Part shown: positions 29,047 through 38,140 of the stretch, piece after piece
How the letters are laid out: every line of letters starts with the position of its first letter
Numbering within the stretch: the first letter of the stretch is position 1
Assembly: GCF_025195095.1 (NCBI RefSeq)
Contig: NZ_JANAVZ010000006.1
Location: forward strand, 124,001 to 188,000
Reading direction: 5' to 3'
DNA length: 64,000 nucleotides
Source of the DNA: Paracoccus maritimus
GTDB lineage: Bacteria; Pseudomonadota; Alphaproteobacteria; Rhodobacterales; Rhodobacteraceae
Notes under the pieces: model-generated
Told to the model about the DNA's origin: nothing
Databases searched by the model: none
The model's input: the letters and a program-made list of their open reading frames with translations, nothing else
Translations under genes and position numbers: made by a program

Positions 29047-30372
29047 CTACCAGGAGGCGCCGAATTCCAGCCGCCGGGCAAGCCACAGCGCCAGAATCGT
29101 CGCAACCGCACCCGACAGCAGGTACAGCCCCGAGAGCATCAGACCGCCCCATGCCGTCAGCGCCAGCGCGGCCAGCGGCGCGAAGCCCGCGCCGAACAGC
29201 CACGCCAGGTCGGATACGATGGCCGAGCCGGTGTAGCGGCGGCGCGGCGGAAACAGCGACGCCACAGCCCCGGACGATTGTCCGAAACTGACGCCAAGGA
29301 TGATGAAGCCCGCGATCATGTAAACGGCCTCGCCGAAGCCGCGCCCCGAGAGCAGAAGCGGTGCGACAACGCTGAAGGCCGCGATCGCGATGGCGCCCCG
29401 GAACAGCAGCTTGCGATGACCGATCAGATCCGCCAGCAGCCCGGACAGGATGATCGCGGCGATGCCGAACAGCGCAGCCACCGATTCGATGATCAGGAAG
29501 CTTGTCACGCTTTCCTCGGTGTACAGAAACACCCAGGACAGCGGAAAGACCGTGACCATGTGAAACAGCGCGAAACTGGCAAGCGGCACGAACGCGCCGA
29601 TCAGGATGGTCCAGCCGTCATTGGTAATCGCATTCCGCAGGCTGATCGGTTCCAGTTCGCGCGATTGAAACATCCGCGTGTATTCCGGCGTTGCCACGAT
29701 CCGCAGGCGCGCGAACAACGCCACGACATTGATCGCGAAGGCGACGAAGAACGGATACCGCCAGCCCCAGTCAAGGAAATCCGCCTCTGACAACTGCGAG
29801 ACGAGATAGGCGAACAGCAGGCTGGCGACGATCAGACCGACCGGCGCGCCAAGCTGCGGCACCATCGCATAAAAGCCGCGCTTGTCCTTTGGCGCGGACA
29901 ACGCCAGCAACGATGGCAGGCCGTCCCACGCCCCGCCAAGGGCCAACCCTTGCCCGATCCTGAGAATACACAATACCGCGATCGAGGCTGCGCCGATGCT
30001 TTCATAGGATGGCACCAACCCCATCGCGACCGTCGAACTGCCAAGCAAAAGCAGCGCCAGGGTCAGCTTGACGCTTTTGCCATGGCGCCGGTCGATCGCC
30101 GTGAAGATTGCCGTGCCAAGTGGCCGCGCGACAAAGGCCAGCGCGAAGATCACGAATGACCAAAGCGTGGCGCGCAACGGTGTCTCGAACGGGAAATAGC
30201 GCATCGGGAAGACGATGACCGACGCGATAGCGAACACGAAAAAGTCAAAGAATTCAGAGCTTCGGCCGATGATGACGCCGACCGCGACATCCGAAGGAGA
30301 GATGGTGTGTTCGTGGGTCTCCGCCTCGGGCGGCAGGTCTTCGACGGGATGCGTCACGGGGGAAGAATTCAT
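29047..30372 (-). CDS. MFS transporter, metabolite:H+ symporter (MHS) type
   Basis: A 441-residue inner-membrane transporter with 12 predicted membrane segments. The opening GVIIGRSSEFFDFFVFAIASVIVFP and the loop FVARPLGTAIFTAIDRRHGKSVKL are the MHS signature, as in proline/betaine, alpha-ketoglutarate and shikimate carriers. GQGLALGGAWDGLPSLLALSAPKDKRGFYAM is the matching fourth-to-fifth helix region. The substrate cannot be told from sequence. The N-terminus is an acidic 25-residue cytoplasmic tail. It is divergent from the quinol oxidase operon. Confidence 0.9.
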   Translation of the reverse strand: MNSSPVTHPVEDLPPEAETHEHTISPSDVAVGVIIGRSSEFFDFFVFAIASVIVFPMRYFPFETPLRATLWSFVIFALAFVARPLGTAIFTAIDRRHGKSVKLTLALLLLGSSTVAMGLVPSYESIGAASIAVLCILRIGQGLALGGAWDGLPSLLALSAPKDKRGFYAMVPQLGAPVGLIVASLLFAYLVSQLSEADFLDWGWRYPFFVAFAINVVALFARLRIVATPEYTRMFQSRELEPISLRNAITNDGWTILIGAFVPLASFALFHMVTVFPLSWVFLYTEESVTSFLIIESVAALFGIAAIILSGLLADLIGHRKLLFRGAIAIAAFSVVAPLLLSGRGFGEAVYMIAGFIILGVSFGQSSGAVASLFPPRRRYTGSAIVSDLAWLFGAGFAPLAALALTAWGGLMLSGLYLLSGAVATILALWLARRLEFGASW

Positions 30373-30610
30373 GGCGTGCGGATTCCTTCATCGGCTGATG
30401 ACGGGCATGTGGCAGATCAACAGGCATAGGAAACCAAATCGTGCCTTGATGCCGCCTGCAGCGCAATACACCGGCGACGCGACAAAGTGTCTGTGTCAAA
30501 ATGTCGTATGTTGCCACCTGTGCGACTACTTTAGCAAACTGGTCCGAACGAACGCGCCATCATACGACCAATATCCCGTATTTCCCTGCCCCACAGGTAA
30601 GGACGCCAGC
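30373..30610. promoter_or_regulatory. Divergent control region of the transporter and the cyo operon
   Basis: 238 bases without a gene. It contains three TGTC words spaced at 30488, 30494 and 30502, with GACA-AAG-TGTC forming a small inverted repeat at 30481-30491. It is poorer in GC than its surroundings. A cyo promoter must lie here, but I could not assign boxes, nor an FNR-type TTGAT-N4-ATCAA site. Confidence 0.4.
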
Positions 30611-31819
30611 ATGCGTATTTTGCCCCCAGCCCCCGGCGCCTTGGCGCTGGGAATGTCGTTTCTTCTGCTGACAGGCTGCAAGCCGGTTGTTCTGGCACCT
30701 GCCGGCGATATCGCCGAACGTCAGAAGGATCTGTTGCTGGCCGCGACAGGGCTGATGTTGATCGTCATCATTCCGGTCATGTGCCTGACACTGTGGTTTG
30801 CTTGGAAATATCGGGCCGCCAACAGGCAGGCTGCGTACCGCCCCGACTGGGATCATTCGGCCAAGTTCGAACTGGCGATCTGGGGTCTGCCGCTGCTGAT
30901 CATCATCTGCCTGGGCGCGCTGACCTGGGTCGGCACCCACCTTCTGGATCCGTATCGCCCGCTGGACAGGCTGAGCGCGACCGAGGAGATTGCCGAAGAT
31001 CATCAACCCCTGAAGGTGCAGGTGGTCGCGCTGGACTGGAAATGGCTGTTCATCTATCCCGAACAGGACATCGCCGCCGTGAACGAACTGGTCGTGCCGA
31101 CCGACCGCGAGATCGAGTTCAGCCTGACCGCCTCCTCGGTGATGAACGCCTTCTACATCCCCGCGATGGCCGGAATGATCTATGCCATGCCCGGCATGGA
31201 AACCAAGCTGCATGGCGTTTTCAACCACGAGGGCGAATATCAGGGACTGGCGTCGCACTACTCTGGCGCCGGTTTCTCGGGGATGCGGTTCAAGGCCCAT
31301 GCCACCGACACGGCCGGCTTCGACGACTGGGTGTCGCGGGCGCGCGAAGGCCAAGATGCACTGACCCGCGACGAATATCTGCGACTCGAGGCCCCAAGCG
31401 AGAACGTGGCACCGCGGATCTATGCCGAGGTTGATCCAGATCTATTCGCCCGTGCCGTCAATCTCTGCGTCGAGGAGGGCAAGATGTGCATGGCCGAGAT
31501 GATGGACATCGACAGCAGGGGCGGTCTGGGGCTGGAAGGCACCATCAACATCCAGTCGCTGACCCACGACAAGCACGCAAGGCGCGGCGCGCGCCCGGTG
31601 CTGGGCCATCAGCCGATCATGGTCACCAGCATCTGCACCCCCGAAGAGGCGGCCCTGATGTTCGCCGATCTGGGGAGCACGCAACCAACCTCGCGCGCTG
31701 ACCAGAGCCGGCTTCAAAGCCGTGCCCTGCCCGTGCCCGACAGCCTGTTCGACAGGCTGATCGCGCCGACCATCCGCGATGCCGGCAACACTGCCGGCAC
31801 CGCAGACCAGAAACTTTGA
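30611..31819 (+). CDS. cyoA: Quinol oxidase subunit II
   Basis: A 402-residue subunit II of a heme-copper quinol oxidase (bo3/ba3 type; qox in Paracoccus denitrificans). It starts with a lipoprotein signal (MSFLLLTGC, Cys23), has two membrane segments and a periplasmic cupredoxin domain ([35 protein letters not shown]). The CuA ligands of cytochrome c oxidases are absent, which marks a quinol oxidase. A tail of about 60 residues beyond the normal end is rich in Ser, Gln and Ala. The ATG at 30611 is chosen because the lipobox follows directly; the frame upstream is not coding. Confidence 0.94.
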   Translation: MRILPPAPGALALGMSFLLLTGCKPVVLAPAGDIAERQKDLLLAATGLMLIVIIPVMCLTLWFAWKYRAANRQAAYRPDWDHSAKFELAIWGLPLLIIICLGALTWVGTHLLDPYRPLDRLSATEEIAEDHQPLKVQVVALDWKWLFIYPEQDIAAVNELVVPTDREIEFSLTASSVMNAFYIPAMAGMIYAMPGMETKLHGVFNHEGEYQGLASHYSGAGFSGMRFKAHATDTAGFDDWVSRAREGQDALTRDEYLRLEAPSENVAPRIYAEVDPDLFARAVNLCVEEGKMCMAEMMDIDSRGGLGLEGTINIQSLTHDKHARRGARPVLGHQPIMVTSICTPEEAALMFADLGSTQPTSRADQSRLQSRALPVPDSLFDRLIAPTIRDAGNTAGTADQKL

Positions 31820-31832
31820 ACGGAATTTCGCG

Positions 31833-33836
31833 ATGGCCGTACCTGCCAATGTCGAGACCACATTCCTGCTTGGCCGTCTGACCTGGGACGCCATCCCCAA
31901 GGAACCCATCGTCTTCGCCACGTTCATCGTGGTCGCGATCGGCGGCGCCGCGGTCCTTGCGCTGCTGACGAAATACCGGCTTTGGGGCTATCTGTGGCAC
32001 GAATGGTTCACCTCGGTCGACCACAAGAAAATCGGGATCATGTACATGATCCTTGGGCTGATCATGTTGGTGCGCGGATTTGCCGATGCGGTGATGATGC
32101 GAATTCAGCAGGTCTGGGCCTTTGGTGGATCGGAAGGCTATCTGAACGCCCATCACTATGACCAGATTTTCACCGCCCATGGCGTCATCATGATCTTCTT
32201 CGTGGCGATGCCCTTCGTCACCGGGATAATGAACTATCTGGTGCCGCTGCAGATCGGCGCGCGCGACGTGTCCTTTCCGTTCCTGAACAACTTCTCTTTC
32301 TGGATGACGACGGGTGGGGCGATCATCATCATGGCGTCGCTGTTCGTGGGCGAGTTCGCGCAGACCGGCTGGCTGGCGTTCCCGCCGCTGTCGGGCCTGT
32401 CCTACAGCCCCTATGTCGGGGTCGATTACTATATCTGGGGGCTTCAGGTCGCCGGGGTCGGAACGACACTGTCAGGCATCAACCTGCTGGTCACGATCCT
32501 GAAGATGCGCGCGCCCGGCATGACGATGATGCGGATGCCGATCTTCACCTGGACCTCGTTTTGCACCAACATCCTGATCGTGGCGTCCTTCCCGGTCCTG
32601 ACCGCGACGCTGGTTCTGCTGACACTTGACCGCTATGTCGGCACGAACTTCTTCACCAATGACCTTGGTGGCAATCCGATGATGTACATCAACCTCATCT
32701 GGATCTGGGGTCACCCCGAGGTCTATATCCTGATCCTGCCGCTGTTCGGCGTGTTTTCCGAGGTTACCTCGACCTTCTCGGGCAAGCGGCTGTTTGGCTA
32801 TACCTCGATGGTCTATGCGACCGTCTGTATCACGGTTCTTTCCTATCTGGTCTGGCTGCACCACTTCTTCACCATGGGATCGGGCGCGTCAGTGAACTCG
32901 TTCTTCGGGATCACGACGATGATCATCTCTATCCCGACGGGTGCCAAGATCTTCAACTGGCTGTTCACCATGTATCAGGGCCGCGTCCGGTTCGAGCTGC
33001 CGATGATGTGGACCATCGCTTTCATGCTGACCTTCACCATCGGCGGCATGACAGGCGTTCTGCTGGCTGTGCCGCCCGCCGATTTCGTGCTGCACAACTC
33101 GCTGTTCCTGATCGCGCATTTCCACAACGTGATCATCGGCGGCGTGCTGTTCGGCAGCTTCGCGGCGATCAATTTCTGGTGGCCGAAGGCCTTCGGCTTC
33201 AAGCTGAACGTGTTCTGGGGCAAGGTCAGCTTCTGGTTCTGGGTCGTGGGTTTCTGGGTCGCCTTTGCGCCGCTTTACGTTCTGGGCCTGATGGGCGTGA
33301 CCCGCCGGATGCGCGTCTTCGATGACCCCGACCTTCAGATCTGGTTCATCATCGCGGGGTTCGGCGCATTCCTGATCGCCTGCGGCATTGCGGCCATGTT
33401 CATCCAGTTCGGCGTCTCGATCTGGAAGCGCAACGAGAACCGCGACCTGACCGGCGATCCCTGGAATGGACGCACGCTGGAGTGGGCGACATCATCCCCG
33501 CCCGCGCCCTACAACTTCGCCTTTACGCCGGTCATCCACGGCCTCGACGCCTATGCCGACATGAAGGCGGCAGGCGCAGCGCGCGGCAATGGGAACTTCA
33601 TCCCCATCCACATGCCCCGCTATACCGAGGCCGGGATCATCCTTGCCGGCCTGGCCACCGTCTGCGGCATGGCGCTGATCTGGTATATCTGGTGGCTTGC
33701 CGCACTGTCCTTCGTCGGGCTGGTCGGCTACGCGATCCATCACAGCTTCAACTATGACCGCGACTATCACATTCCTGCCGACGAGGTGCGCGTGACCGAG
33801 GACGCCCGCACCCGCCTTCTTGCACAAGAGGCCTGA
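31833..33836 (+). CDS. cyoB: Quinol oxidase subunit I
   Basis: A 667-residue catalytic subunit with about 15 membrane helices. It binds low-spin heme and the heme-copper centre where O2 is reduced and protons are pumped. Family markers include [41 protein letters not shown] with the heme histidine, [17 protein letters not shown] carrying the His-Glu and CuB-Tyr region, [10 protein letters not shown] with the CuB histidine pair, and [17 protein letters not shown]. The ATG at 31833 has weak Shine-Dalgarno pairing. It sits 13 bases after cyoA. Confidence 0.97.
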   Translation: MAVPANVETTFLLGRLTWDAIPKEPIVFATFIVVAIGGAAVLALLTKYRLWGYLWHEWFTSVDHKKIGIMYMILGLIMLVRGFADAVMMRIQQVWAFGGSEGYLNAHHYDQIFTAHGVIMIFFVAMPFVTGIMNYLVPLQIGARDVSFPFLNNFSFWMTTGGAIIIMASLFVGEFAQTGWLAFPPLSGLSYSPYVGVDYYIWGLQVAGVGTTLSGINLLVTILKMRAPGMTMMRMPIFTWTSFCTNILIVASFPVLTATLVLLTLDRYVGTNFFTNDLGGNPMMYINLIWIWGHPEVYILILPLFGVFSEVTSTFSGKRLFGYTSMVYATVCITVLSYLVWLHHFFTMGSGASVNSFFGITTMIISIPTGAKIFNWLFTMYQGRVRFELPMMWTIAFMLTFTIGGMTGVLLAVPPADFVLHNSLFLIAHFHNVIIGGVLFGSFAAINFWWPKAFGFKLNVFWGKVSFWFWVVGFWVAFAPLYVLGLMGVTRRMRVFDDPDLQIWFIIAGFGAFLIACGIAAMFIQFGVSIWKRNENRDLTGDPWNGRTLEWATSSPPAPYNFAFTPVIHGLDAYADMKAAGAARGNGNFIPIHMPRYTEAGIILAGLATVCGMALIWYIWWLAALSFVGLVGYAIHHSFNYDRDYHIPADEVRVTEDARTRLLAQEA

Positions 33837-33837
33837 G

Positions 33838-34449
33838 ATGAGCATGGGCACGCAACCCACGACCTACTGGGAAACCGAACCGCATCATCACGAGGACGGA
33901 GCCTCGACCGGCATCGGCTTCTGGGTCTATCTGATGAGCGACTGCCTGATGTTCGCGGTGCTGTTCGCGACCTTCGGCGTCCTGCACGGCAGCTATGCCG
34001 CCGGTCCCGGTCCGAAGGACCTGTTCGATCTGGAACTGGTGGCGATCAACACGGCCATGCTGCTGTTTTCGTCGATCACCTACGGCTTCGCGGTGCTGGC
34101 GATGTCCCAAGACCGCAAGGCCGCCACGCTGCGCTGGCTGGGGGTCACGCTGTTCTTCGGACTCAGTTTTCTGGCGATCGAGCTGTACGAGTTTCATCAC
34201 CTGATCCATCTGGGCGCAGGACCGCAGCGTTCGGCTTTCCTGTCGGCCTTCTTCACGCTGGTCGGCACGCACGGGCTGCATGTCGCGTTCGGCTGCATCT
34301 GGCTGGTCACGCTGATGGTCCAGGTCGCACGTTACGGTCTGATCGCGGCCAATCAACGCCGCCTGATGTGCCTGTCGCTATTTTGGCACTTCCTGGATGT
34401 GATCTGGATCGGTGTCTTCACGATTGTCTATCTTCTGGGGATGATCTGA
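33838..34449 (+). CDS. cyoC: Quinol oxidase subunit III
   Basis: A 203-residue membrane subunit with five helices, in the cytochrome o ubiquinol oxidase subunit III family (GFWVYLMSDCLMFAVLFATF near the N-terminus, GTHGLHVAFGCIWLVTLM and LFWHFLDVIWIGVFTIVYL at the C-terminus). It stabilises the core of the oxidase. The start is one base past the cyoB stop, and the cyoC stop overlaps the cyoD start (ATGA), so the subunits are translated together. Confidence 0.95.
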   Translation: MSMGTQPTTYWETEPHHHEDGASTGIGFWVYLMSDCLMFAVLFATFGVLHGSYAAGPGPKDLFDLELVAINTAMLLFSSITYGFAVLAMSQDRKAATLRWLGVTLFFGLSFLAIELYEFHHLIHLGAGPQRSAFLSAFFTLVGTHGLHVAFGCIWLVTLMVQVARYGLIAANQRRLMCLSLFWHFLDVIWIGVFTIVYLLGMI

Positions 34450-34811
34450 TGTCCGCACATACCAACAATAATCACGCGCACGGCAGCCATCGCGGCTATC
34501 TGACCGGCTTCATCCTGTCCGTGATCCTGACCGCGATCCCCTTCGGCCTTGTCATGTCCGGCGGGCTGGACAGCCGGATCCTGACCGTTGCCATCGTCGT
34601 CGGCTGCGCGATCATCCAGGTTCTGGTCCACATGGTCTATTTCCTGCACATGAACAGCCACGCGGAAGAAGGCTGGACGCTGCTGTCGACACTGTTCACG
34701 GTGGTCATCGTGATGATCATGATCGCGGGTTCCTTGTGGGTCATGTTCCATCTGAACACCAACATGATGCCGCAGATGAACCACGACATTCCCTTGGAAT
34801 CCTTGCCGTGA
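34449..34811 (+). CDS. cyoD: Quinol oxidase subunit IV
   Basis: A 120-residue protein with three membrane helices (GFILSVILTAIPFGLVMS, TVAIVVGCAIIQVLVHMVYFLHM, LLSTLFTVVIVMIMIAGSLWVM). The His-rich N-terminus (NNNHAHGSHRGY) and the VHMVYFLHMN signature match CyoD. It helps assemble the CuB site. The start overlaps the cyoC stop and the stop overlaps the GTG start of the SURF1 gene. Confidence 0.95.
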   Translation: MSAHTNNNHAHGSHRGYLTGFILSVILTAIPFGLVMSGGLDSRILTVAIVVGCAIIQVLVHMVYFLHMNSHAEEGWTLLSTLFTVVIVMIMIAGSLWVMFHLNTNMMPQMNHDIPLESLP

Positions 34812-35530
34812 CATCCGGGCGCAGCCCCCGTCGCGTGGGGCTGATCGGGGCGGGGATCGTGGCGGCCCTTCTGGTCGCCGTCCTGTGCGGGCTGGGCGTC
34901 TGGCAGGTGCAGCGCCTGCAATGGAAGACCGACCTGATACGTCAGGTCGAGGCGCGTCTTTCGACGCCCGCCATTCCGGCACCGGCAATGGCAGCCTGGC
35001 AGGGGCTGGATGGAACTGACGACTATCGGCGTGTGATCGTGACGGGTCAGATGGATCAGCAACACGAAGCGCTGGTGAAGGCCGTCACCGCCTACGGAGC
35101 CGGCTTCTGGGTCATGGCGCCACTGAAGACCGACCAAGGCTGGACGGTCTGGATCAACCGCGGCTTCGTGCCGCAGGATCGCACCGCGGCGTCGTCCAGA
35201 TCGCAACCACAGGGCGTCGTCACGATCACCGGTCTGCTGCGGATGAGCCAGCCTGGCGGCGCCTTTCTGCGGGCCAATGATCCCGACGCCGACCGCTGGT
35301 ACTCGCGCGATACAGCGGCACTGGCCACGTCCCGCGGGCTGGATCGCGTCGCGCCCTATTTCATCGACGCGGACGCAGGCTCAGGTGATGAACTGCCGAT
35401 CGGCGGGCTGACGGTTGTCCGGTTTCGAAACAACCACCTTGGCTATGCATTGACGTGGTTTGCGATGGCGCTTGGCCTTGCGGCGGCCGCCACGATCCTG
35501 CTGCGCCGGGAACGTCACCGCGAAGCCTGA
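34808..35530 (+). CDS. surf1: SURF1 family oxidase assembly factor
   Basis: A 240-residue SURF1 protein with a membrane helix at each end (GLIGAGIVAALLVAVLCGLGVWQVQR and LGYALTWFAMALGLAAAATILLRR) and a periplasmic domain between. Diagnostic parts are GLGVWQVQRLQWK, WVMAPLKTDQGWTVWINRGFVPQ and RFRNNHLGYALTWF. SURF1 inserts heme a into subunit I. P. denitrificans has separate SURF1 proteins for its cytochrome oxidase and its quinol oxidase; the position here argues that this one serves the quinol oxidase. The GTG start at 34808-34810 overlaps the cyoD stop. A start further upstream inside cyoD was rejected. Confidence 0.93.
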   Translation: MTSGRSPRRVGLIGAGIVAALLVAVLCGLGVWQVQRLQWKTDLIRQVEARLSTPAIPAPAMAAWQGLDGTDDYRRVIVTGQMDQQHEALVKAVTAYGAGFWVMAPLKTDQGWTVWINRGFVPQDRTAASSRSQPQGVVTITGLLRMSQPGGAFLRANDPDADRWYSRDTAALATSRGLDRVAPYFIDADAGSGDELPIGGLTVVRFRNNHLGYALTWFAMALGLAAAATILLRRERHREA

Positions 35531-35604
35531 TCCGGCATGCGGCAGGGCCCGTAACCCTCCCACGCGGGACCAAAGGTCACCACGGGCAGGCCACGTTTGT
35601 GTAA

Positions 35605-35633
35605 TTGAGCAGCGGAAAAAGTTGGGCTACACA
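35605..35633 (+). promoter_or_regulatory. Promoter of the split tRNA-Leu gene
   Basis: TTGAGC (35605-35610) and TACACA (35628-35633) are 17 bases apart and the -10 ends eight bases before the tRNA. This is a good housekeeping promoter and suggests a very short leader. Confidence 0.6.
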
Positions 35634-35641
35634 CCGTTACA

Positions 35642-35965
35642 CCCTGCATGGTGAAATTGGTAAACACAGGAGACTTGCGGGCCGCCAGCCAGTGAGTGCC
35701 CCGTTGGAAACGGCGGGAGTAGAGCTGCTCAAATTCGGGGAAACCTCACGGGTCATGCCGGTGGCGATCCCGAGCCAAGCCCGCCGGACGAATTTCCGGC
35801 GCGGAAGGTGTAGAGACTAGACGGGCAGGGCCTAAGGCGTAACGGGCGCTAGGGCCAAGGGATAGTCCAGACCACGAACGCCCAGGCGGGCGGCGGCGGA
35901 AGTCGAAGTGGTATGAAAATCTCCCGCCTTCGGGCTTCCCGGTTCGAGCCCGGGTGCAGGGACCA
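35642..35965 (+). tRNA. tRNA-Leu(UAA), interrupted by a group I intron
   Basis: Two exons, 35642-35676 and 35916-35965, join to an 85-base class II tRNA with encoded CCA. Acceptor CCCTGCA pairs with TGCAGGG, followed by discriminator A. The D arm is GTG-AAATTGGTAAA-CAC, the anticodon stem GGAGA pairs with TCTCC, the anticodon loop after joining reads CTTAAAA (UAA, Leu), the variable arm is GCC-TTCG-GGC, and the T stem CCCGG pairs with CCGGG around TTCGAGC. The interruption falls after U34, the same place as in cyanobacterial and plastid tRNA-Leu(UAA). Confidence 0.93.
35677..35915 (+). ncRNA. Self-splicing group I intron in tRNA-Leu(UAA)
   Basis: A 239-base intron between U34 and A35. The last 5' exon base is U and the last intron base is G, as group I splicing needs. 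GAGT at 35694-35697 can pair with the exon end ACTT (U-G wobble) as the internal guide. Core segments closely resemble the Azoarcus tRNA-Ile intron: AAATTCGGGGAAACCT (35731-35746), GAGCCAAGC (35772-35780), AAGGTGTAGAGACTAGACGG (35805-35824) and ATAGTCCAG (35862-35870); GACTA (35815) with TAGTC (35863) would form P7. This suggests subgroup IC3. It has no room for a homing endonuclease. Confidence 0.92.
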
Positions 35966-36157
35966 TTCTTCGCATGACAACGCGGATGACTGCCTAAGGA
36001 CGCCGCGCACGACTGATCGCGGCAGCCCATGGGCCCAGTTTCGCCAGGGCCACAACTCTTTGGTGATGCTGCAGGTACAATGCGGCCCACCCCCCCCACC
36101 ATTCCATAGTGACGCTTGGTTTCTGTCACCCGCGCTGGAAAATAGGGGACAAGACGC

Positions 36158-36189
36158 AAGAAGGCCGGTCACGAGGACCGGCCTTCTTT
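36158..36189. terminator. Rho-independent terminator between tRNA-Leu and tRNA-Thr
   Basis: Perfect 13-bp stem AAGAAGGCCGGTC with GACCGGCCTTCTT, loop ACGAG, T-rich end on both strands. It lies just beyond the 3' end of tRNA-Thr on the minus strand and could also stop plus-strand transcripts. The 192 bases between tRNA-Leu and this hairpin hold no gene; they include a run of eight C near 36100. Confidence 0.88.
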
Positions 36190-36201
36190 GAATTGCAACC
36201 G

Positions 36202-36277
36202 TGGTGCCGGTGAAGGGACTCGAACCCCCGACCCCATCATTACGAATGACGTGCTCTACCAGCTGAGCTACACCGGC
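36202..36277 (-). tRNA. tRNA-Thr(CGU)
   Basis: A 76-base cloverleaf with encoded CCA. GCCGGTG pairs with the 3' acceptor CACCGGC-type strand (one irregular pair at the base), the D arm is GCTC-AGCTGGTA-GAGC, the anticodon stem is CGTCA with TGATG, the anticodon loop TTCGTAA reads CGU, and the T arm GGGGG-TTCGAGT-CCCTT is normal. It is an independent minus-strand gene ending at the terminator. Confidence 0.93.
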
Positions 36278-36323
36278 ATCAGGTTGTGCGGCGCCGGATA
36301 GCAGGTTCCCGCGAAAGGGGGAA

Positions 36324-36349
36324 GAGGGGCAACGTTTTTTTTGCCCCTC
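36324..36349 (-). terminator. Terminator of the hemD-mic60-hemY unit
   Basis: A 9-bp perfect stem GAGGGGCAA with TTGCCCCTC around an A/T-rich loop, 11 bases after the hemY stop. On the minus strand it is followed by TTCCCC only, so it is weaker than a canonical terminator. Confidence 0.6.
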
Positions 36350-36360
36350 ATTTCACGCTC

Positions 36361-38130
36361 TCAGCGGCGTCTTGCACTACCGTCATTGGTCCAGCTTTGG
36401 TCCTCGGGCGGCTCGACATCGGGTCGCACCGGCTGCGGTTCGTCCGCGGTCGCGGCGGCGGGGGCAACCGGTTCCGGCCGTTGCTGATCGGTGGGTTCCG
36501 GCGGCGAAGCCTGAGGCTTTTCAGGGCTACGATCCGTGCGCGACGGCGCGATCTCGACGAAGTCTTCTTCTCGCGGCACCATTCCGGGCGCCACATCCGC
36601 GACCTCGATCTTGGCCTCCTTCGGCTTAGCCCCGGTGCTCTTGGACGCCGGGCCTTCGACGACAGGCTCCTCGGCTGCGCGGTCGACCGTCTGTTCGCGT
36701 TCCTTGCGGGGCGCGGTGGTCTCGACAGTCTGGACCGTCTCGGATGGCTTCGGACCGCCCACAAGCAGCGGCAGCATCTCGGCCCCGGCGCTGTTGACCG
36801 TGCCGCGTCTGGTTTCGGGCTCTCGCCATGTCAGCGTATCGAAGCCGCCACAGCTGTCGCAAACCGGTGCCCAGTTCTCCATGACATTGTGGCACTTGTC
36901 GCACACCCATTGCGGGCCGCGCGACGCCGTCAGGGCCTTGGCAAGCCAGCCCCGTACCACGCTGTCATCCGCCCCTTCGCCGCGTTCGACCGCCGCCATG
37001 ATCGACAGTGTCCGCACCGTCGGATGCGTTTCGGCCAGATCACCCAAGGCGCGGCGCGCTCCGGGAAAATCCTCGGCCGAAAGCAGAAGCTCTGCCTTCA
37101 ACAGCCGGGATTCCTCGTTCTCGGGGTTCTTCTTGATCAGCCGGTCGAATCGCTTCAGCCGCGCCGAGGGTGTCTCATCGGGCACGATCTCGGCATAGGC
37201 GGCTGCTACATCAGGATGCGGGCGGACCGACCAGGTCTTCTCCAGAACCCGCGAAGCATTGCGATAATCCTTCTGCGCGACATAGCTGCGCGCTGCCAGG
37301 ACGGCAGCGGGGATCAGGTCGGGCGAGGCACGGTTGGCCGAAATCGCGGCCTCGCGGGCGCTGATCGAATTTCCGGAAGCCAGCACCTCGCTTGCCTCCT
37401 GCAGGGCCAGCACAGCGTCGCGGCGCAGATGGACATCCTGGGGAAGTTCACCCTGCTTGCGCTTTTCCTTCAGCAGCTTGCGCGCGCCTTTCCAGTCATG
37501 TTCGCGCATTTCCAGATCCAGCAGCGTGTCCTGAATCTCCTTGTGGCGCGGTTTCAGCGCATAGGCTTTCTGCGCAAGTTGCAGCGCGGTCGCGCTGTCA
37601 CCCTCGGCCAGTTTTTGCCGCATCAGCCCACGAACACCGACGAATCGGGTGCGATCATCTTCCAGCAACTGGCGATAGGCGGCACCGGCCTTCGCATCGT
37701 CGCCAGCCACCTCTGCCGCCTGCGCCGCCAGAAGGTTGGTCAGATGGGGCTTGTCCAGATATTTTGCAGCCTTGCTGGCCTTGTCCTGCGCCAGCTTACC
37801 TTCCCCGGACGCCACGGCAAGCATCCCCTCGCCAAGAGCATCATACCCCTTTTGCTCGCGTGATCGGGCGAAATAGCGATCGATGGCTGTTTCATCCCCC
37901 GCCAGAAAGCGCAGGAAGGCCAGTGCTAGCCCGAGGATCTTGAAGACCACCCATGCGGCGATCATCAGCACGATCAGCGCAATGATCGCCTTCAGCGGAC
38001 TAAGCACGATTTCGGTGCCCGCATATTCCAGACGCAGCGTCTGACCCGCGTCCGACAGATGCATTGCGCCAAGCGCGATGGCCAGCACCGCGGCGAAAAA
38101 GAACAGGATCTTCAACAATGACAGAAACAT
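36361..38130 (-). CDS. hemY: HemY family TPR protein with C-terminal zinc ribbon
   Basis: A 589-residue inner-membrane protein of the HemY family (named for its heme-operon location; unrelated to protoporphyrinogen oxidase). Two N-terminal membrane helices (LLKILFFFAAVLAIALGAM, AIIALIVLMIAAWVVFKILGLAL), then TPR helices across residues 90-400, then Cys410, Cys413, Cys424 and Cys427 in WVCDKC and APVCDSCGG, a rubredoxin-like zinc ribbon, then a Pro/Glu-rich disordered tail of about 150 residues. The layout of membrane helix, TPR and ribbon is that of LapB. The ATG at 38128-38130 follows GAGGG. It lies ten bases downstream of mic60. Confidence 0.9.
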   Translation of the reverse strand: MFLSLLKILFFFAAVLAIALGAMHLSDAGQTLRLEYAGTEIVLSPLKAIIALIVLMIAAWVVFKILGLALAFLRFLAGDETAIDRYFARSREQKGYDALGEGMLAVASGEGKLAQDKASKAAKYLDKPHLTNLLAAQAAEVAGDDAKAGAAYRQLLEDDRTRFVGVRGLMRQKLAEGDSATALQLAQKAYALKPRHKEIQDTLLDLEMREHDWKGARKLLKEKRKQGELPQDVHLRRDAVLALQEASEVLASGNSISAREAAISANRASPDLIPAAVLAARSYVAQKDYRNASRVLEKTWSVRPHPDVAAAYAEIVPDETPSARLKRFDRLIKKNPENEESRLLKAELLLSAEDFPGARRALGDLAETHPTVRTLSIMAAVERGEGADDSVVRGWLAKALTASRGPQWVCDKCHNVMENWAPVCDSCGGFDTLTWREPETRRGTVNSAGAEMLPLLVGGPKPSETVQTVETTAPRKEREQTVDRAAEEPVVEGPASKSTGAKPKEAKIEVADVAPGMVPREEDFVEIAPSRTDRSPEKPQASPPEPTDQQRPEPVAPAAATADEPQPVRPDVEPPEDQSWTNDGSARRR

Positions 38131-38140
38131 GACCGGGCCC

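Noticed and set aside
30215-30610. Upstream extension of the cyoA frame
   Set aside because: It overlaps the divergent transporter gene and would bury the lipoprotein signal of CyoA.
35600-35965. First idea that this segment was a tmRNA or a truncated gene
   Set aside because: No tmRNA tag or alanyl acceptor; two tRNA exons and group I core motifs explain it fully.
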